Source: Magnetococcales bacterium (GTDB lineage Bacteria > Pseudomonadota > Magnetococcia > Magnetococcales > JADFYX01). Taken from it: a stretch of 37,519 nucleotides of DNA. Positions 16,888-26,128 of this stretch are shown piece by piece (position 1 is the stretch's first letter; every line of letters starts with the position of its first letter). The translations under genes and the position numbers were made by a program. The notes under the pieces were generated by a model. It did no database searches. It saw only the letters and a program-made list of their open reading frames with translations, and was not told where the DNA came from. Location: the NCBI GenBank assembly GCA_015232405.1, contig JADFZS010000052.1:1-37519 (forward strand), read 5' to 3'.

Positions 16888-19800
16888 ATGACAAACGACA
16901 ATATCACTCTTCTAGATCTGGACGGTTCACCAGTAACTTTTTCATTTTGGGGCGAGCAAGGCAAAGAAGAACCTTTACGTCTTGGTGATGGCACTTTTGC
17001 TGCTGTTTTCCGAATCTATCGTGGGAATACTCCTTATGCAATCAAAATTCTTTATGAAAAACACTTACCTCAACTTGGGCATCAAGATGTTAGCCAAATT
17101 GAAGAAAACCAGCTTGCTAGCCATAAAAAGGGGAAAAAAAATGAAACCCTTAACAATCAAAAAATACCACCATATAAACAATTAACAGATTTCTACAAAA
17201 ATTGCTCACAAAATGGTGATTGTGTTAGTCAAAGTGATTTTTTAAGGAATTTGGGTAGTTTGATACATGAAATTACCCATCCACCCCTAAGGAATTTTTT
17301 ACAAGAGATTCTGCTCTATCCACAGATCCGGGATAGCTTTAACGAAAAGAACAAGAAAAGTGGGGATATCAGGGGCTTAGAGCATGGCATTTTCGGTATC
17401 GAGGCATTTTCTCTAGGGTTGGATAGTCAAGAAAATATTAGGTTTGTTAACTGGTGTAAAACGAAAGGCTATGCTCTCTCTGGAATTGCCTATGTGATGG
17501 AACTATTTCCAGAGACTCTTGAGGATGTCCTTACTTCTAGGCGAGACGATGGATACCGTAACTGGAGCAAATGCGGTTATGATTATTTGAAGGGGTTAGA
17601 GTCTAAAATACGACACTCCATCGTAGTGGATACTTTCAGCCGAGTTGTTGATTGTCTATTACCAATGCATGGAGAAGGAGTTTCCCATCGGGATATCAAA
17701 CCTTCAAACGTGTTTCTAGGTATTCAGGGTAGAGATAATGAACAAGCTAATATTACCATGAAAATTGGTGATTATGGTTTTTGTAGTAGTAATTCTGGTC
17801 TACCACAAACTAGAGCTAGATATGAGATTTCTAATCCAAATTTTGCACCTATAGGCACCCGTCATTTCCGCTCTCCTGAACAACGAGACACCAATTATAG
17901 GTTTTATGCTAATGTAAAAATTATTAAAGGCAACTGCCTATCTGTTGAAAATCAAGATTCTAAATACAAATGGGTTCACCCGATTAGATCTGGTGACTTC
18001 CTAGTTTTTGAAAAAGATCTCAATACTCATGATCCACTACAAATAGACAGTGTGATATATGACAAAAATGGCAAGCCAATTTTTTATACCAAACCAGCAA
18101 CAAAGCTACCTATCAACCAGGAAGTAAAAAATATTCAGGTTTTTGTTTACAAAAATATTGGTATCAATTCAGATATATTTTCATTGGGTTGCGTTTTTCT
18201 AGATTTGCTCACATGTGGGGAGCAATCAGGTGAGTTCATTTATGACTTGTTAGCCCCATATTTCCGTGAAGGAGTAAGAGGTGAGAAAATGAGTATAGTT
18301 TCTTTAGTTGATCGCTATCACCAAGAAACTACTACAGCTGTTCTGAAGACATTTGGAGAGTTATACGGCAAAATGGAAGTCAATGGAAAACCGATCCCAT
18401 CAGATCTTATTGAAGTTGTTTTTCGTTGCTTCTTTCAACAAGACCCAGGTGCCTATTGCTATGACAACCTTCATAATCAACCAGATCCAGCCAAAGCCAT
18501 ACGAGCCTTAAGAAAAGATCTTAGCACCTTAAAGAAAAGCTATCAGAGTGGAGACCAGCAAGATATCCGGTTGGAAACCATGTTCTTTCGTCACAAGAAG
18601 GCTGAAGGACAATCAGGTGGTCAAATCAAAGATCTTCTCTCCCTTATTAAACATCAATGTTATGCTCTACCATCAGAAACCACCTCTAACGAGTATAAAG
18701 AATCTAGAAACCTTGGGGAGTTCGCCACTATTGGACTTATCAGAGAAATGTTAGATGGTAAAGCGGACAAAAGAGATCCTATAGCCAGGATAGGGCCTGA
18801 AGATCTTTATGTATCAGGTAAATATACTATCCCTGATATTTCCCGACTAATTAGCAGCGAGTTCCTATTACAAGGTTTGAAAGCTATAAAAGAGGCCAAA
18901 CCATTGGAGAACCATACTCTTTCTCCTCTTGACCGCTTCAGCCATCCTTTTCTCTACTCTCCATACCATGATTTGAGATATCGATCCTTTGAAATCATTG
19001 AGGGTGGGGAAACAGCTATAATGGAGGTGATGTCAATCACACCAGTGAGATGTTTACCAGATATAGCTGTTGATGACTTTATTTCATTTCCAGGGGAGAA
19101 AAATCTCAAGGTACTTAATGCCATTGTTCTTGGAGTAGAAGGGCCTTTTATAACCATTAAATGTTTAAATGAGCAGTATTTCAACCAGGATGAGGAATCA
19201 GGTTTTGTTATTCCTCAGGAAAATGGGACTATTCTACATTATCACAACTTCCTAGACGGGAAAGCGGAACAATTCTGTTTGGCAGCCTGGATTTATGAGT
19301 TTTTTCAGGGATTCCCTACTAAATCCCCCTTACGTGATGCCTATTTGATTGTTACAGAGACTATACGTTTAGCCTATGAAAGTGGTCTTACCATACCTCA
19401 AGGTAAGCTAAAAATTCTGCCATGTGAAGTTGAAAATGAGAACCATCAAGTTGCTTTAACTTGGATTATTGCCAAAATGATCTATTGGAATGCAGATGAA
19501 AGCTATGCCACAATAAAAAGGGATGAAATCATGGTTCAGTGGAAAAAGCTGTTCCAGGAAGGAGAATTGCATAGTGATGGGAATAATCTTTCTACTCCTT
19601 TTCACAATTGGAAGTGGGCCTTCCAAATTGATTTTATTAATTACCTTAAACAGTTTAGTGACGATCCTAAGTATTTTAACCTCAAAAACCTTTCTGGATG
19701 GTCACAATATCTAGTTTTCAAAGAGAATGCAGAAAACAACAAAAGTATACAAGTTAATATTACACCTATTCAGATAGTATCCCACTTAATTATCGGTGAT

Positions 19801-19890
19801 AAGCCATTTAAATTGTTCATGAAGGATGTGATCAAAAATAGTCCATCTGTAAATAAGGGGGTAGGGTTTCTAAGTAAATTCAAATTATGA
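16888..19890 (+). CDS. large serine/threonine protein kinase with inserted beta modules
   Basis: A 1000-residue eukaryotic-type kinase. The ATP-binding loop is LGDGTFAAVF (32-41), the lysine is K53 (YAIKI), the catalytic loop is HRDIKPSN (268-275 region), the metal motif is DYG (about 295) in place of DFG, the P+1 region is RSPEQRD, and SDIFSLG (about 428) is the DxWxxG motif. All catalytic residues are present, so it should be active. Two insertions stand out: about 110 residues between K53 and the C-helix region, and about 95 residues (333-425) between RSPE and SDIFSLG. About 450 residues after the kinase core match nothing I know. Two segments (about 365-400 and 725-760) resemble each other. 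No transmembrane helix is present. It is the second gene of a two-gene operon. Its role is unknown; defence or stress signalling is possible. Confidence 0.85.
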   Translation: MTNDNITLLDLDGSPVTFSFWGEQGKEEPLRLGDGTFAAVFRIYRGNTPYAIKILYEKHLPQLGHQDVSQIEENQLASHKKGKKNETLNNQKIPPYKQLTDFYKNCSQNGDCVSQSDFLRNLGSLIHEITHPPLRNFLQEILLYPQIRDSFNEKNKKSGDIRGLEHGIFGIEAFSLGLDSQENIRFVNWCKTKGYALSGIAYVMELFPETLEDVLTSRRDDGYRNWSKCGYDYLKGLESKIRHSIVVDTFSRVVDCLLPMHGEGVSHRDIKPSNVFLGIQGRDNEQANITMKIGDYGFCSSNSGLPQTRARYEISNPNFAPIGTRHFRSPEQRDTNYRFYANVKIIKGNCLSVENQDSKYKWVHPIRSGDFLVFEKDLNTHDPLQIDSVIYDKNGKPIFYTKPATKLPINQEVKNIQVFVYKNIGINSDIFSLGCVFLDLLTCGEQSGEFIYDLLAPYFREGVRGEKMSIVSLVDRYHQETTTAVLKTFGELYGKMEVNGKPIPSDLIEVVFRCFFQQDPGAYCYDNLHNQPDPAKAIRALRKDLSTLKKSYQSGDQQDIRLETMFFRHKKAEGQSGGQIKDLLSLIKHQCYALPSETTSNEYKESRNLGEFATIGLIREMLDGKADKRDPIARIGPEDLYVSGKYTIPDISRLISSEFLLQGLKAIKEAKPLENHTLSPLDRFSHPFLYSPYHDLRYRSFEIIEGGETAIMEVMSITPVRCLPDIAVDDFISFPGEKNLKVLNAIVLGVEGPFITIKCLNEQYFNQDEESGFVIPQENGTILHYHNFLDGKAEQFCLAAWIYEFFQGFPTKSPLRDAYLIVTETIRLAYESGLTIPQGKLKILPCEVENENHQVALTWIIAKMIYWNADESYATIKRDEIMVQWKKLFQEGELHSDGNNLSTPFHNWKWAFQIDFINYLKQFSDDPKYFNLKNLSGWSQYLVFKENAENNKSIQVNITPIQIVSHLIIGDKPFKLFMKDVIKNSPSVNKGVGFLSKFKL

Positions 19891-20425
19891 TTATTTATTC
19901 TATAAACCACAATTTTGATGAGTATTCTATGTTTCACCTGTATTATTGTATTGTTAAAGTATTAGATGTTGTATTATCCAGTGTAAGTTAAATTCAGAGT
20001 ACTTGTCATTGGATTCATTAAACAAGGTGTTGGTATGTTATATACTTTTTGTATTTGAAAATTTAACCGTGCAATCATTTATAATTAGCTATTGCAACAT
20101 GGTCTTTAAACAACAACATAAGGCCCATGAGATTGGAAACTGAAGAAAGGTGGCTGATTGCCTGTGTAAAAAAACCTCTGGACCATTTAATATAATATTA
20201 AAGAGCTAAACTATTTTGGTGTTCAATAAGGTATAGTCTGTATTGCGATTAAGAAACTAGCAATAAGTTAAATTAGCTGGAAAGCTGCTCTTTTTGTCCA
20301 CCATATCCTCCTTCAATTTGGATTTGGGATGGTGAAGTTATTCTATGCTGTGAACCCTATAGTTCACTAACTGCTAAGTTAAAAGATTTTTTACGGGAGG
20401 CTAACTTGGCAAAACTCTACGATAA
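19891..20425. other. non-coding region downstream of the kinase, 535 bp
   Basis: Mostly AT-rich with no full gene. Two short stretches read like worn coding fragments: a 22-codon frame beginning MRLETEERWLIACVKK near 20127, and an open frame without a start at about 20278-20460 containing WIWDGEVILCCEPYSS and KLKDFLREANL. The latter overlaps the end of mrfB on the other strand. These may be remnants of a lost gene or chance. Confidence 0.35.
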
Positions 20426-21652
20426 CTACCCCACCTTCCCCAGCACCCTATCCCTTCTGTAGATATGTTCTGGTTTTGGGCCTGATAGTTTTATTAGTTT
20501 GTTTATTTGGTTGCTTGCTGCGTTGTAGTCTTTGGTTATGTGTTCTTCATATTTTGCTAGGGATAGTATTGCTTCTTGATCTTCTTTTTTTGCTAGGGTT
20601 GTCCATATCTCTTTGGCTTTTTGCCAGTTTTTTTGTCTTCTGTACTGTTTTGCTAGCTCTTTTAGGCCATCATCTTCTAGTTGGTTTTGGTGTTTTTCTA
20701 GTAGGGTGAAGGCTGTTTTTTGGTTGTTGTTTTTTTGGTAGGCTTTTGCGATATCTACTATGCTTGCCCCTACTTTTTCTGGGGTATTGTAGGTTAGGGC
20801 TAGGGCTGGGAGCATGGCGGCTAGGGATAGTATGTCTAGGCCGTTGTGTTTTACTACTGCTCTTAATTTTTCTGTCTGCCCATATCTTACCAAATTAAGC
20901 CACACCTCTGGAGCTTCTGATCCTGGTAGGTCGTTTTTGCGGTGGAAAGCCATTAGCTTTTTTTCTACGCTTTGCAAACGACAATCGGGCCAGACGTTGC
21001 GGAATGCTCTTCTTGCTGGGTGGAGTAGATCAAGATGGTTCAAGTTGGCTAGGGGATCACTCATCCCTGCTAGTCTGTATCTTGTTGATAGCAGTGGGCC
21101 ATCAAAGCTTTTGCCGTTGAATGAAACCACTGTTTTTTTGTTTTCTATCTGTTTTGCTACAGCATTTAGCATTTTTTTTTCGGCAGCAAATGAAGTTATT
21201 AGATATAATACAACATGAAAACTGTCACCTTGAAAAAATCCCAAGCCCGTCAAAAAGGCTAAAGTACCTGTACCTCCGGCAAGTCCTGTTGTCTCTAGAT
21301 CTAAAAAAACCGCTTGGCTGGCTTTAAAATTCAACTCTCCTCTGATTGGGGTCGGAAGTTCACCCACCAACCCGCCACCAAGCTCAAAACGGCCCTGTTT
21401 GTAGGTAGGTGGAAAAACTCTTTTTATCTCTATCAGCCCCTCCTCCAACACCTCACCATTTAAAAGTTCGGCGATTTGCCCATCACTGGGTTTGGTGGTT
21501 TTTTTTGTAGGTACTTGAAATGTTGATTTGGGTCTGGAGCGATGGAACCGTTCTGACAGGGTTGTTTTTGTTTCAGGAGTTGGCTCTACATGGTTGCTTT
21601 TAATGCCGCTCTGTTTACGCAACAGCTTTAATTTGTCGGCCAAGCCAGACAT
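20426..21652 (-). CDS. mrfB: DEDD-family 3'-5' exonuclease with TPR tail, MrfB/YprB-like
   Basis: A 408-residue RNase-H-fold exonuclease. ExoI is FLDLETTG, ExoII is VVSFNGKSFDGPLL, and ExoIII is VVKHNGLDILSL; together these supply the DEDD metal ligands. The C-terminal third (from about 290) has TPR-like helices (DIAKAYQKNN, ELAKQYRRQKNWQKAKEIW). This arrangement and the adjacent helicase match Bacillus subtilis MrfB, which works with MrfA to excise mitomycin-C lesions. The ATG at 21652 lies five bases after the mrfA stop and is preferred. A GTG at 21667 would overlap mrfA. The N-terminal 60 residues are basic and low in homology. Pairing strongly supports the identification. Confidence 0.85.
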   Translation of the reverse strand: MSGLADKLKLLRKQSGIKSNHVEPTPETKTTLSERFHRSRPKSTFQVPTKKTTKPSDGQIAELLNGEVLEEGLIEIKRVFPPTYKQGRFELGGGLVGELPTPIRGELNFKASQAVFLDLETTGLAGGTGTLAFLTGLGFFQGDSFHVVLYLITSFAAEKKMLNAVAKQIENKKTVVSFNGKSFDGPLLSTRYRLAGMSDPLANLNHLDLLHPARRAFRNVWPDCRLQSVEKKLMAFHRKNDLPGSEAPEVWLNLVRYGQTEKLRAVVKHNGLDILSLAAMLPALALTYNTPEKVGASIVDIAKAYQKNNNQKTAFTLLEKHQNQLEDDGLKELAKQYRRQKNWQKAKEIWTTLAKKEDQEAILSLAKYEEHITKDYNAASNQINKLIKLSGPKPEHIYRRDRVLGKVG

Positions 21653-21656
21653 GGAT

Positions 21657-24062
21657 CTACAACCCACCGTTTAGCAAGCTGAGGACTGTTAGAGCTGCTT
21701 TTTTTGGCGAGAAGCCCCTCTCTTCATCCGATGCCAAGATAGGACCAATACAGGCTGGGCAACCACTGTTACAGTCACAAATTTTAACCAAAGAGTAGGC
21801 CCGTTCCACCAATATTGCTTGGGAATCAAAAAAAGGTGCTGACAAACCTACACCCCCAGGATAGTTATCATATAGAAATACCGTGGGCCTGAATTTAATG
21901 CTTTCATCTTCTAAAACTGTTGACTCTCCCTCCAGATTACGAAGACTCCCCCTGCCATTTGGCCCCGTGGTGGCAAACCATTTTGCGTTGCCATCTCCCA
22001 CTGCCCGACCAATATCTTGGGGTTCTGACATGCTGAATACCGCTGCGACAGTGTGCAGTGCATATGCAGCACCCAAAAAACCGTCCAGTGCCTGAGCACG
22101 ATTGCTAAAGGCGTTTTCCAGCTCGTCTGGTTTGATAGACCACCATACCGATGTGGTGTGCATCTCTTGATCAGGTAGGTTGATTTTACCAAACCCCACA
22201 TTTTCATGGGTGTGATAGCGTATTTTTTTATACCCAGCAACCCTACGAATAAGATGTACCTCTCCATGGGCGCACTCTGAGTTTGTTTTTTGTGCTTTGT
22301 CAAAGTCGTCCAGAATTTTCAGCCTGGTATAGTCAATGGCATCGGTATAATAATCTGCCATGGTTTTTTTTACAAACGCCTTACGTCCATCCCAATCCAA
22401 CTTATCAACCTGATATTCAGCTGCTTGGATCATATATATAGCCCCTTCATACAATGTCATTGGGGCTGAGGAATAATCAACCTCGGCAATTACTTTTTTG
22501 CTATCGGCAGTGGTATCAATTACCACAAAGTTGCCTTCTGCTACTGAACGTAATGAAACACTGTTTGCCGGGTAGCTATCTGCCGTCCAGTGCCATTGGC
22601 TATCCTCGTGGTGTACCACCCCCTCCTCTTCTAACAGCTGCAAAATTTCTGTTAGGTTTTCATTGCCAAACTCGTCACTATCACAAAAAGGCAACTCAAA
22701 CGCAGCGCACCGTACATGATCCACCAAAATTAAAAGTTGATCAGGGGATATCCGCGCACTTTCTGGCGATGCTCCAAGAAAAAATTCTGGATTGCGCACA
22801 ATGAATTGATCGAGTGGAGTGCTTGATGCAACCAAAACCCCCAACGCTGGCCTGTTACGTCGTCCTGCCCGACCCAATCGTTGCCATGTTCCTGCAACCG
22901 TACCGGGATAGCCATTTAATATACAGACATCCAAAGAGCCAATATCAACCCCTAGCTCAAGAGCCGAGGTTGCTACAACACAATCCACCTGCCCCCCTCG
23001 TAATCTCTTTTCTGTATCCCGGCGATCAGTAGGTAGATAACCACCACGATATGATGAGACCCGTTTGGGTTTTCTTGGGTCTTTATCAAAGGTATCTTTT
23101 AAATATTTGGTAATAACCTCAACCATAATCCGGGACCTGGCAAAGACAATGCTTTTTAAACCCCTATCAACCGCCAACTTAGCTATTCTTGTGGATTGGG
23201 AACGAGAAGAGGCCCGTATTCCCAAATCTGGATTTACCTCAGGGGGATTCCATAAAAAAAGCCGTTTTTCTCCGTGGGGAGAGCCGTTTTTATCAATGGT
23301 AGTGACAGGAGAGCCGATAAGTTTTTCTGCCAACTCTCCAGGATTGGCGATGGTTGCCGAACAGAATATAAAAACCGGCTTAACCCCATAAAACTGACAT
23401 ATACGCCGTAAACGACGCAGTACATTAGCCATGTGAGAACCAAATACACCACGATAGATGTGTAGCTCATCGATAACAATATAATGGAGATTTTCAAAAA
23501 ACTGCGCCCATTTGGTATGGTGAGGTAAAATACCCTGATGGAGCATATCAGGGTTGGATACAACTATATCTCCTCTAGTTCTTACTGCTTTTCTGGCATC
23601 TCCCGGTGTATCACCATCAAAGGTATAGGCCTTGACCCCCAACTCACCAGCTTTGTTAAGCTCTAATATCTCCGCCACTTGATCTTGAGAAAGTGCTTTG
23701 GTGGGAAAAAGATAGAGAGCTTTGGCGCGATCTTGTATAATTGCCTGTAAAACTGGCAGGTTGTAACATAGGGTTTTACCCGATGCTGTTGGGGTAACAA
23801 CAACAGTATCCTGTTTTTGTTGAATGGATCTCCAGGCTGCCTCCTGATGGCTATATAGTCTGTCAATGGATCTAGATTTTAGAGCTTTGGCTATTTTTGC
23901 ATCTAAATCTCCGGGAAAATCTCTATAATCACCCTCTTTTGCAGGCAGTAACAGATCACCAGTTATGCGTTTTTTATATTTGCTCTGAATATAGCGAACC
24001 AAACCTGGAACTGATCCCTTGGAGCTTTTTTCTTTTTCTATTTTCTGGTTTTGCTGACTCAT
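21657..24062 (-). CDS. mrfA: DEAD/DEAH-box helicase with C-terminal DUF1998 zinc site, MrfA/YprA-like
   Basis: An 801-residue superfamily 2 DNA helicase. Walker A is PTASGKT, the DExH box is VIDELHIYRG, motif III is FCSATIANP, and motif VI is QRLGRAGR. The C-terminal DUF1998 region ends with CDCNSGCPAC, the four cysteines that bind metal in B. subtilis MrfA. MrfA unwinds DNA at crosslink or bulky-adduct sites for its partner exonuclease, which is the next gene here. ATG 24062 was chosen; a TTG at 24095 would add 11 residues. The distance from dinB is about 45 bases (11 with the longer start), so dinB-mrfA-mrfB is probably one transcript. Confidence 0.9.
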   Translation of the reverse strand: MSQQNQKIEKEKSSKGSVPGLVRYIQSKYKKRITGDLLLPAKEGDYRDFPGDLDAKIAKALKSRSIDRLYSHQEAAWRSIQQKQDTVVVTPTASGKTLCYNLPVLQAIIQDRAKALYLFPTKALSQDQVAEILELNKAGELGVKAYTFDGDTPGDARKAVRTRGDIVVSNPDMLHQGILPHHTKWAQFFENLHYIVIDELHIYRGVFGSHMANVLRRLRRICQFYGVKPVFIFCSATIANPGELAEKLIGSPVTTIDKNGSPHGEKRLFLWNPPEVNPDLGIRASSRSQSTRIAKLAVDRGLKSIVFARSRIMVEVITKYLKDTFDKDPRKPKRVSSYRGGYLPTDRRDTEKRLRGGQVDCVVATSALELGVDIGSLDVCILNGYPGTVAGTWQRLGRAGRRNRPALGVLVASSTPLDQFIVRNPEFFLGASPESARISPDQLLILVDHVRCAAFELPFCDSDEFGNENLTEILQLLEEEGVVHHEDSQWHWTADSYPANSVSLRSVAEGNFVVIDTTADSKKVIAEVDYSSAPMTLYEGAIYMIQAAEYQVDKLDWDGRKAFVKKTMADYYTDAIDYTRLKILDDFDKAQKTNSECAHGEVHLIRRVAGYKKIRYHTHENVGFGKINLPDQEMHTTSVWWSIKPDELENAFSNRAQALDGFLGAAYALHTVAAVFSMSEPQDIGRAVGDGNAKWFATTGPNGRGSLRNLEGESTVLEDESIKFRPTVFLYDNYPGGVGLSAPFFDSQAILVERAYSLVKICDCNSGCPACIGPILASDEERGFSPKKAALTVLSLLNGGL

Positions 24063-24106
24063 ATCCTGATAAAACCTTATATAACCAACCGCCAATCCAT
24101 TTGTTT

Positions 24107-25207
24107 TTAAATATTTTCTTCTTTATCTTCAACAAAATAAGGTAGTGTCAGTTGCCGCCACCCTTTAGCCCCATCTCCTTGGGAGTTGGATACAGTCAAC
24201 CCCAACAGACGTACACCTTGGGGAGGAATGTTTACTGGTGCAAACAGATAGTTGCCCCACTTGATTATCTCAGCAACATTTTGCACGCAATGATCGAGAG
24301 TTCTGCTCCGTGTTATCTGTCTGAAATTGGCAAATTTCACCTTTAGAGTGACCGTTGTACCACTAAACTGGCTTTTTTCAATACGTTGCATCACCCTGTT
24401 GGCAATTTCAGAAAGTTTAAGTTGCAACTCTTTTCTATCATGTAAATCAGTTAAAAAAGTATCTTCTGTTCCCACCGAATGCCGCTCACGGTTGGGATTA
24501 ACATCTCTATCATCTTCATTTCGCACTATTGAATAATAAAAACTGCCAACCTTACCAAATTTTGCTATAAGGTTTTCTCGCTCCCACTGTAGAAGATCCG
24601 CCCCGGTTTTAATGCCAAGACGGTGCATTTTGCCAGCAGTTACCTTGCCAACACCAAAAAATTTTTCAATGGGGAGTTGTGCTATAAATGCGTCGGCCTG
24701 ATCCGGGGCGATAAGGGTTAAGCCGTCTGGTTTATTTATGTCTGAAGCCACTTTAGCAAGAAATTTGTTTATAGATACCCCAGCAGATGCTGTAAGAGAG
24801 GTTCGCTCCTTGATTTTTGAGCGGATCTCTTCAGCTACAACAGAGGCAGATTTAATCCCTTTTTTATTATGGGTTACATCAAGAAAAGCCTCATCCAATG
24901 AGAGAGGTTCCACCAAATCTGTATATTGATGGAAAATTTCCCTTATCTGCTGGGAAACCTCTTTATAAACACCCATACGGGGTTGCGCAACTATAATGTC
25001 AGGACATCTTTGTAGAGCTTTTTTCATAGCCATGGCGGATCTTATGCCAAACTTCCGCGCTTCATAGCTAGCTGCTGCAACAACACTTCTGTCGCTCTTA
25101 CCACCGACAACCAATGGGTTACCACGATATTCAGGAAAATCCCTCTGTTCAACCGATGCGTAAAAAGCATCCATATCTATATGAACAATTTTTCTATTGG
25201 CGATCAT
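24107..25207 (-). CDS. dinB: DNA polymerase IV (DinB, Y-family translesion polymerase)
   Basis: A 366-residue error-prone polymerase that extends mispaired ends and bypasses lesions. It shows IVHIDMDAFYASVEQRD (first metal Asp and steric region), SLDEAFLDVT (second catalytic Asp-Glu), a helix-hairpin-helix FFGVGKVTAGKMHRLGI and a little-finger domain ending at RLLGLTVSN. The tail RQLTLPYF looks like a sliding-clamp-binding motif. ATG 25207 is preferred because the conserved MIANRKIVHIDMD start follows TTTTTGGAA. The upstream start at 25234 adds nine non-conserved residues. A CTGTTCAAACAG dyad lies 33 bases upstream. It is downstream of lexA and upstream of mrfAB. Confidence 0.95.
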   Translation of the reverse strand: MIANRKIVHIDMDAFYASVEQRDFPEYRGNPLVVGGKSDRSVVAAASYEARKFGIRSAMAMKKALQRCPDIIVAQPRMGVYKEVSQQIREIFHQYTDLVEPLSLDEAFLDVTHNKKGIKSASVVAEEIRSKIKERTSLTASAGVSINKFLAKVASDINKPDGLTLIAPDQADAFIAQLPIEKFFGVGKVTAGKMHRLGIKTGADLLQWERENLIAKFGKVGSFYYSIVRNEDDRDVNPNRERHSVGTEDTFLTDLHDRKELQLKLSEIANRVMQRIEKSQFSGTTVTLKVKFANFRQITRSRTLDHCVQNVAEIIKWGNYLFAPVNIPPQGVRLLGLTVSNSQGDGAKGWRQLTLPYFVEDKEENI

Positions 25208-25239
25208 AGATATATTCCAAAAAGTTACTATCAAAAGTA

Positions 25240-25251
25240 CTGTTCAAACAG
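25240..25251. promoter_or_regulatory. dyad upstream of dinB, candidate LexA site
   Basis: CTGTT-CA-AACAG is a perfect 5+5 bp inverted repeat 33 bases before dinB. It resembles the CTG...CAG ends of gammaproteobacterial LexA boxes, but the spacing is shorter. LexA binding is a guess from position. Confidence 0.35.
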
Positions 25252-25307
25252 CACCCCCAAAGCAACTGTGACATAGCAAACCCATTAATAAACAATTTAG
25301 TTTATAG

Positions 25308-25967
25308 TTAACCATCTCCATTCTGCCCACTAACAGCCATAACCTTACCGACAATTCGTAAATGATCGTCCGGTTCGACAAAGATTGGTTTATAGTTAAC
25401 ATTTGCCGCTCTAAGTTCCACCCTATCTTCTGCTATAAACAGCCTTTTAACTGTTGCTTCTTCGGCAATGATAGCAACAACAATATCCCCATTTTCAGCT
25501 ATGGGTTGCTGGCGTACCACAAGAAAATCACCTTCATCAATACCTGCATCTATCATGCTGTCTCCCACAACCTCAAGAGCAAAACAGACACCTCTGGCAT
25601 CAGCTGCCGGGACTGAAATTTCCCCAATTATATTTTCAACCGCCATAATCGGTACTCCCGCAGCCACCTTGCCGATTATGGGAATGGAAATTAATGGAGA
25701 AACCTTGTGTGGCCCTTTGAGTATTGTTATGGATCGTGACCTGCCTTTTGTCCGTTTGATATAGCCTTTTTTTTCCAGGCTGCGGATCTGCTCATGTGCA
25801 CTTGCCCCAGAAATTCCAAGTATTGCTGCCAACTCCTGCACAGAAGGGGCAACCCCCTCTTTTGCAATAAAATTGCTGATAACCCCCAAGCTTTTTTCAA
25901 GGGTTGCAGACAGACCATCAACAGGCTTTCTTCCGGGTCGGTTTGTAGATTTATTTACCACCTTCAT
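25308..25967 (-). CDS. lexA: LexA SOS repressor
   Basis: A 219-residue repressor. The N-terminal winged helix-turn-helix (about 22-82) contains APSVQELAAILGISGASAHEQIRSL. The C-terminal S24 peptidase domain has the self-cleavage site A103-G104 (KVAAGVPI), nucleophile S137 (VGDSMID) and general base K174 (ATVKRL), so RecA-stimulated autocleavage should work. A basic extension of about 20 residues precedes the usual LexA start. The ATG is taken at 25967; a later start is possible but none is better supported. dinB begins 100 bases after its stop on the same strand. A perfect CTGATA-AA-TATCAG dyad lies 51 bases upstream. Confidence 0.95.
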   Translation of the reverse strand: MKVVNKSTNRPGRKPVDGLSATLEKSLGVISNFIAKEGVAPSVQELAAILGISGASAHEQIRSLEKKGYIKRTKGRSRSITILKGPHKVSPLISIPIIGKVAAGVPIMAVENIIGEISVPAADARGVCFALEVVGDSMIDAGIDEGDFLVVRQQPIAENGDIVVAIIAEEATVKRLFIAEDRVELRAANVNYKPIFVEPDDHLRIVGKVMAVSGQNGDG

Positions 25968-26017
25968 CTCACAAAAACAGAGCTGAATGATACATTAACG
26001 AAACCTAATATTTAAAC

Positions 26018-26031
26018 CTGATAAATATCAG
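26018..26031. promoter_or_regulatory. dyad upstream of lexA, candidate autoregulatory site
   Basis: CTGATA-AA-TATCAG is a perfect 6+6 bp inverted repeat in the 161-base region between the divergent lexA and GNAT genes. On the lexA strand it sits between a TTAGCA and a TAAATA that are 17 bases apart, a good place for autorepression. It could also act on the GNAT gene. Confidence 0.4.
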
Positions 26032-26128
26032 TGCTAATATAGTAACCTGTTTTACGAAAATGTTCTAGCTTTTATTAAACAAAAAAAATACTATTCAGCT
26101 CTTTTGTTTGCGTCTTAAGGATAAGTTG

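Noticed and set aside
20814..21218. 134-codon frame on the + strand opposite mrfB
   Set aside because: It lies entirely within the well-supported mrfB gene on the other strand and has no recognisable domain.
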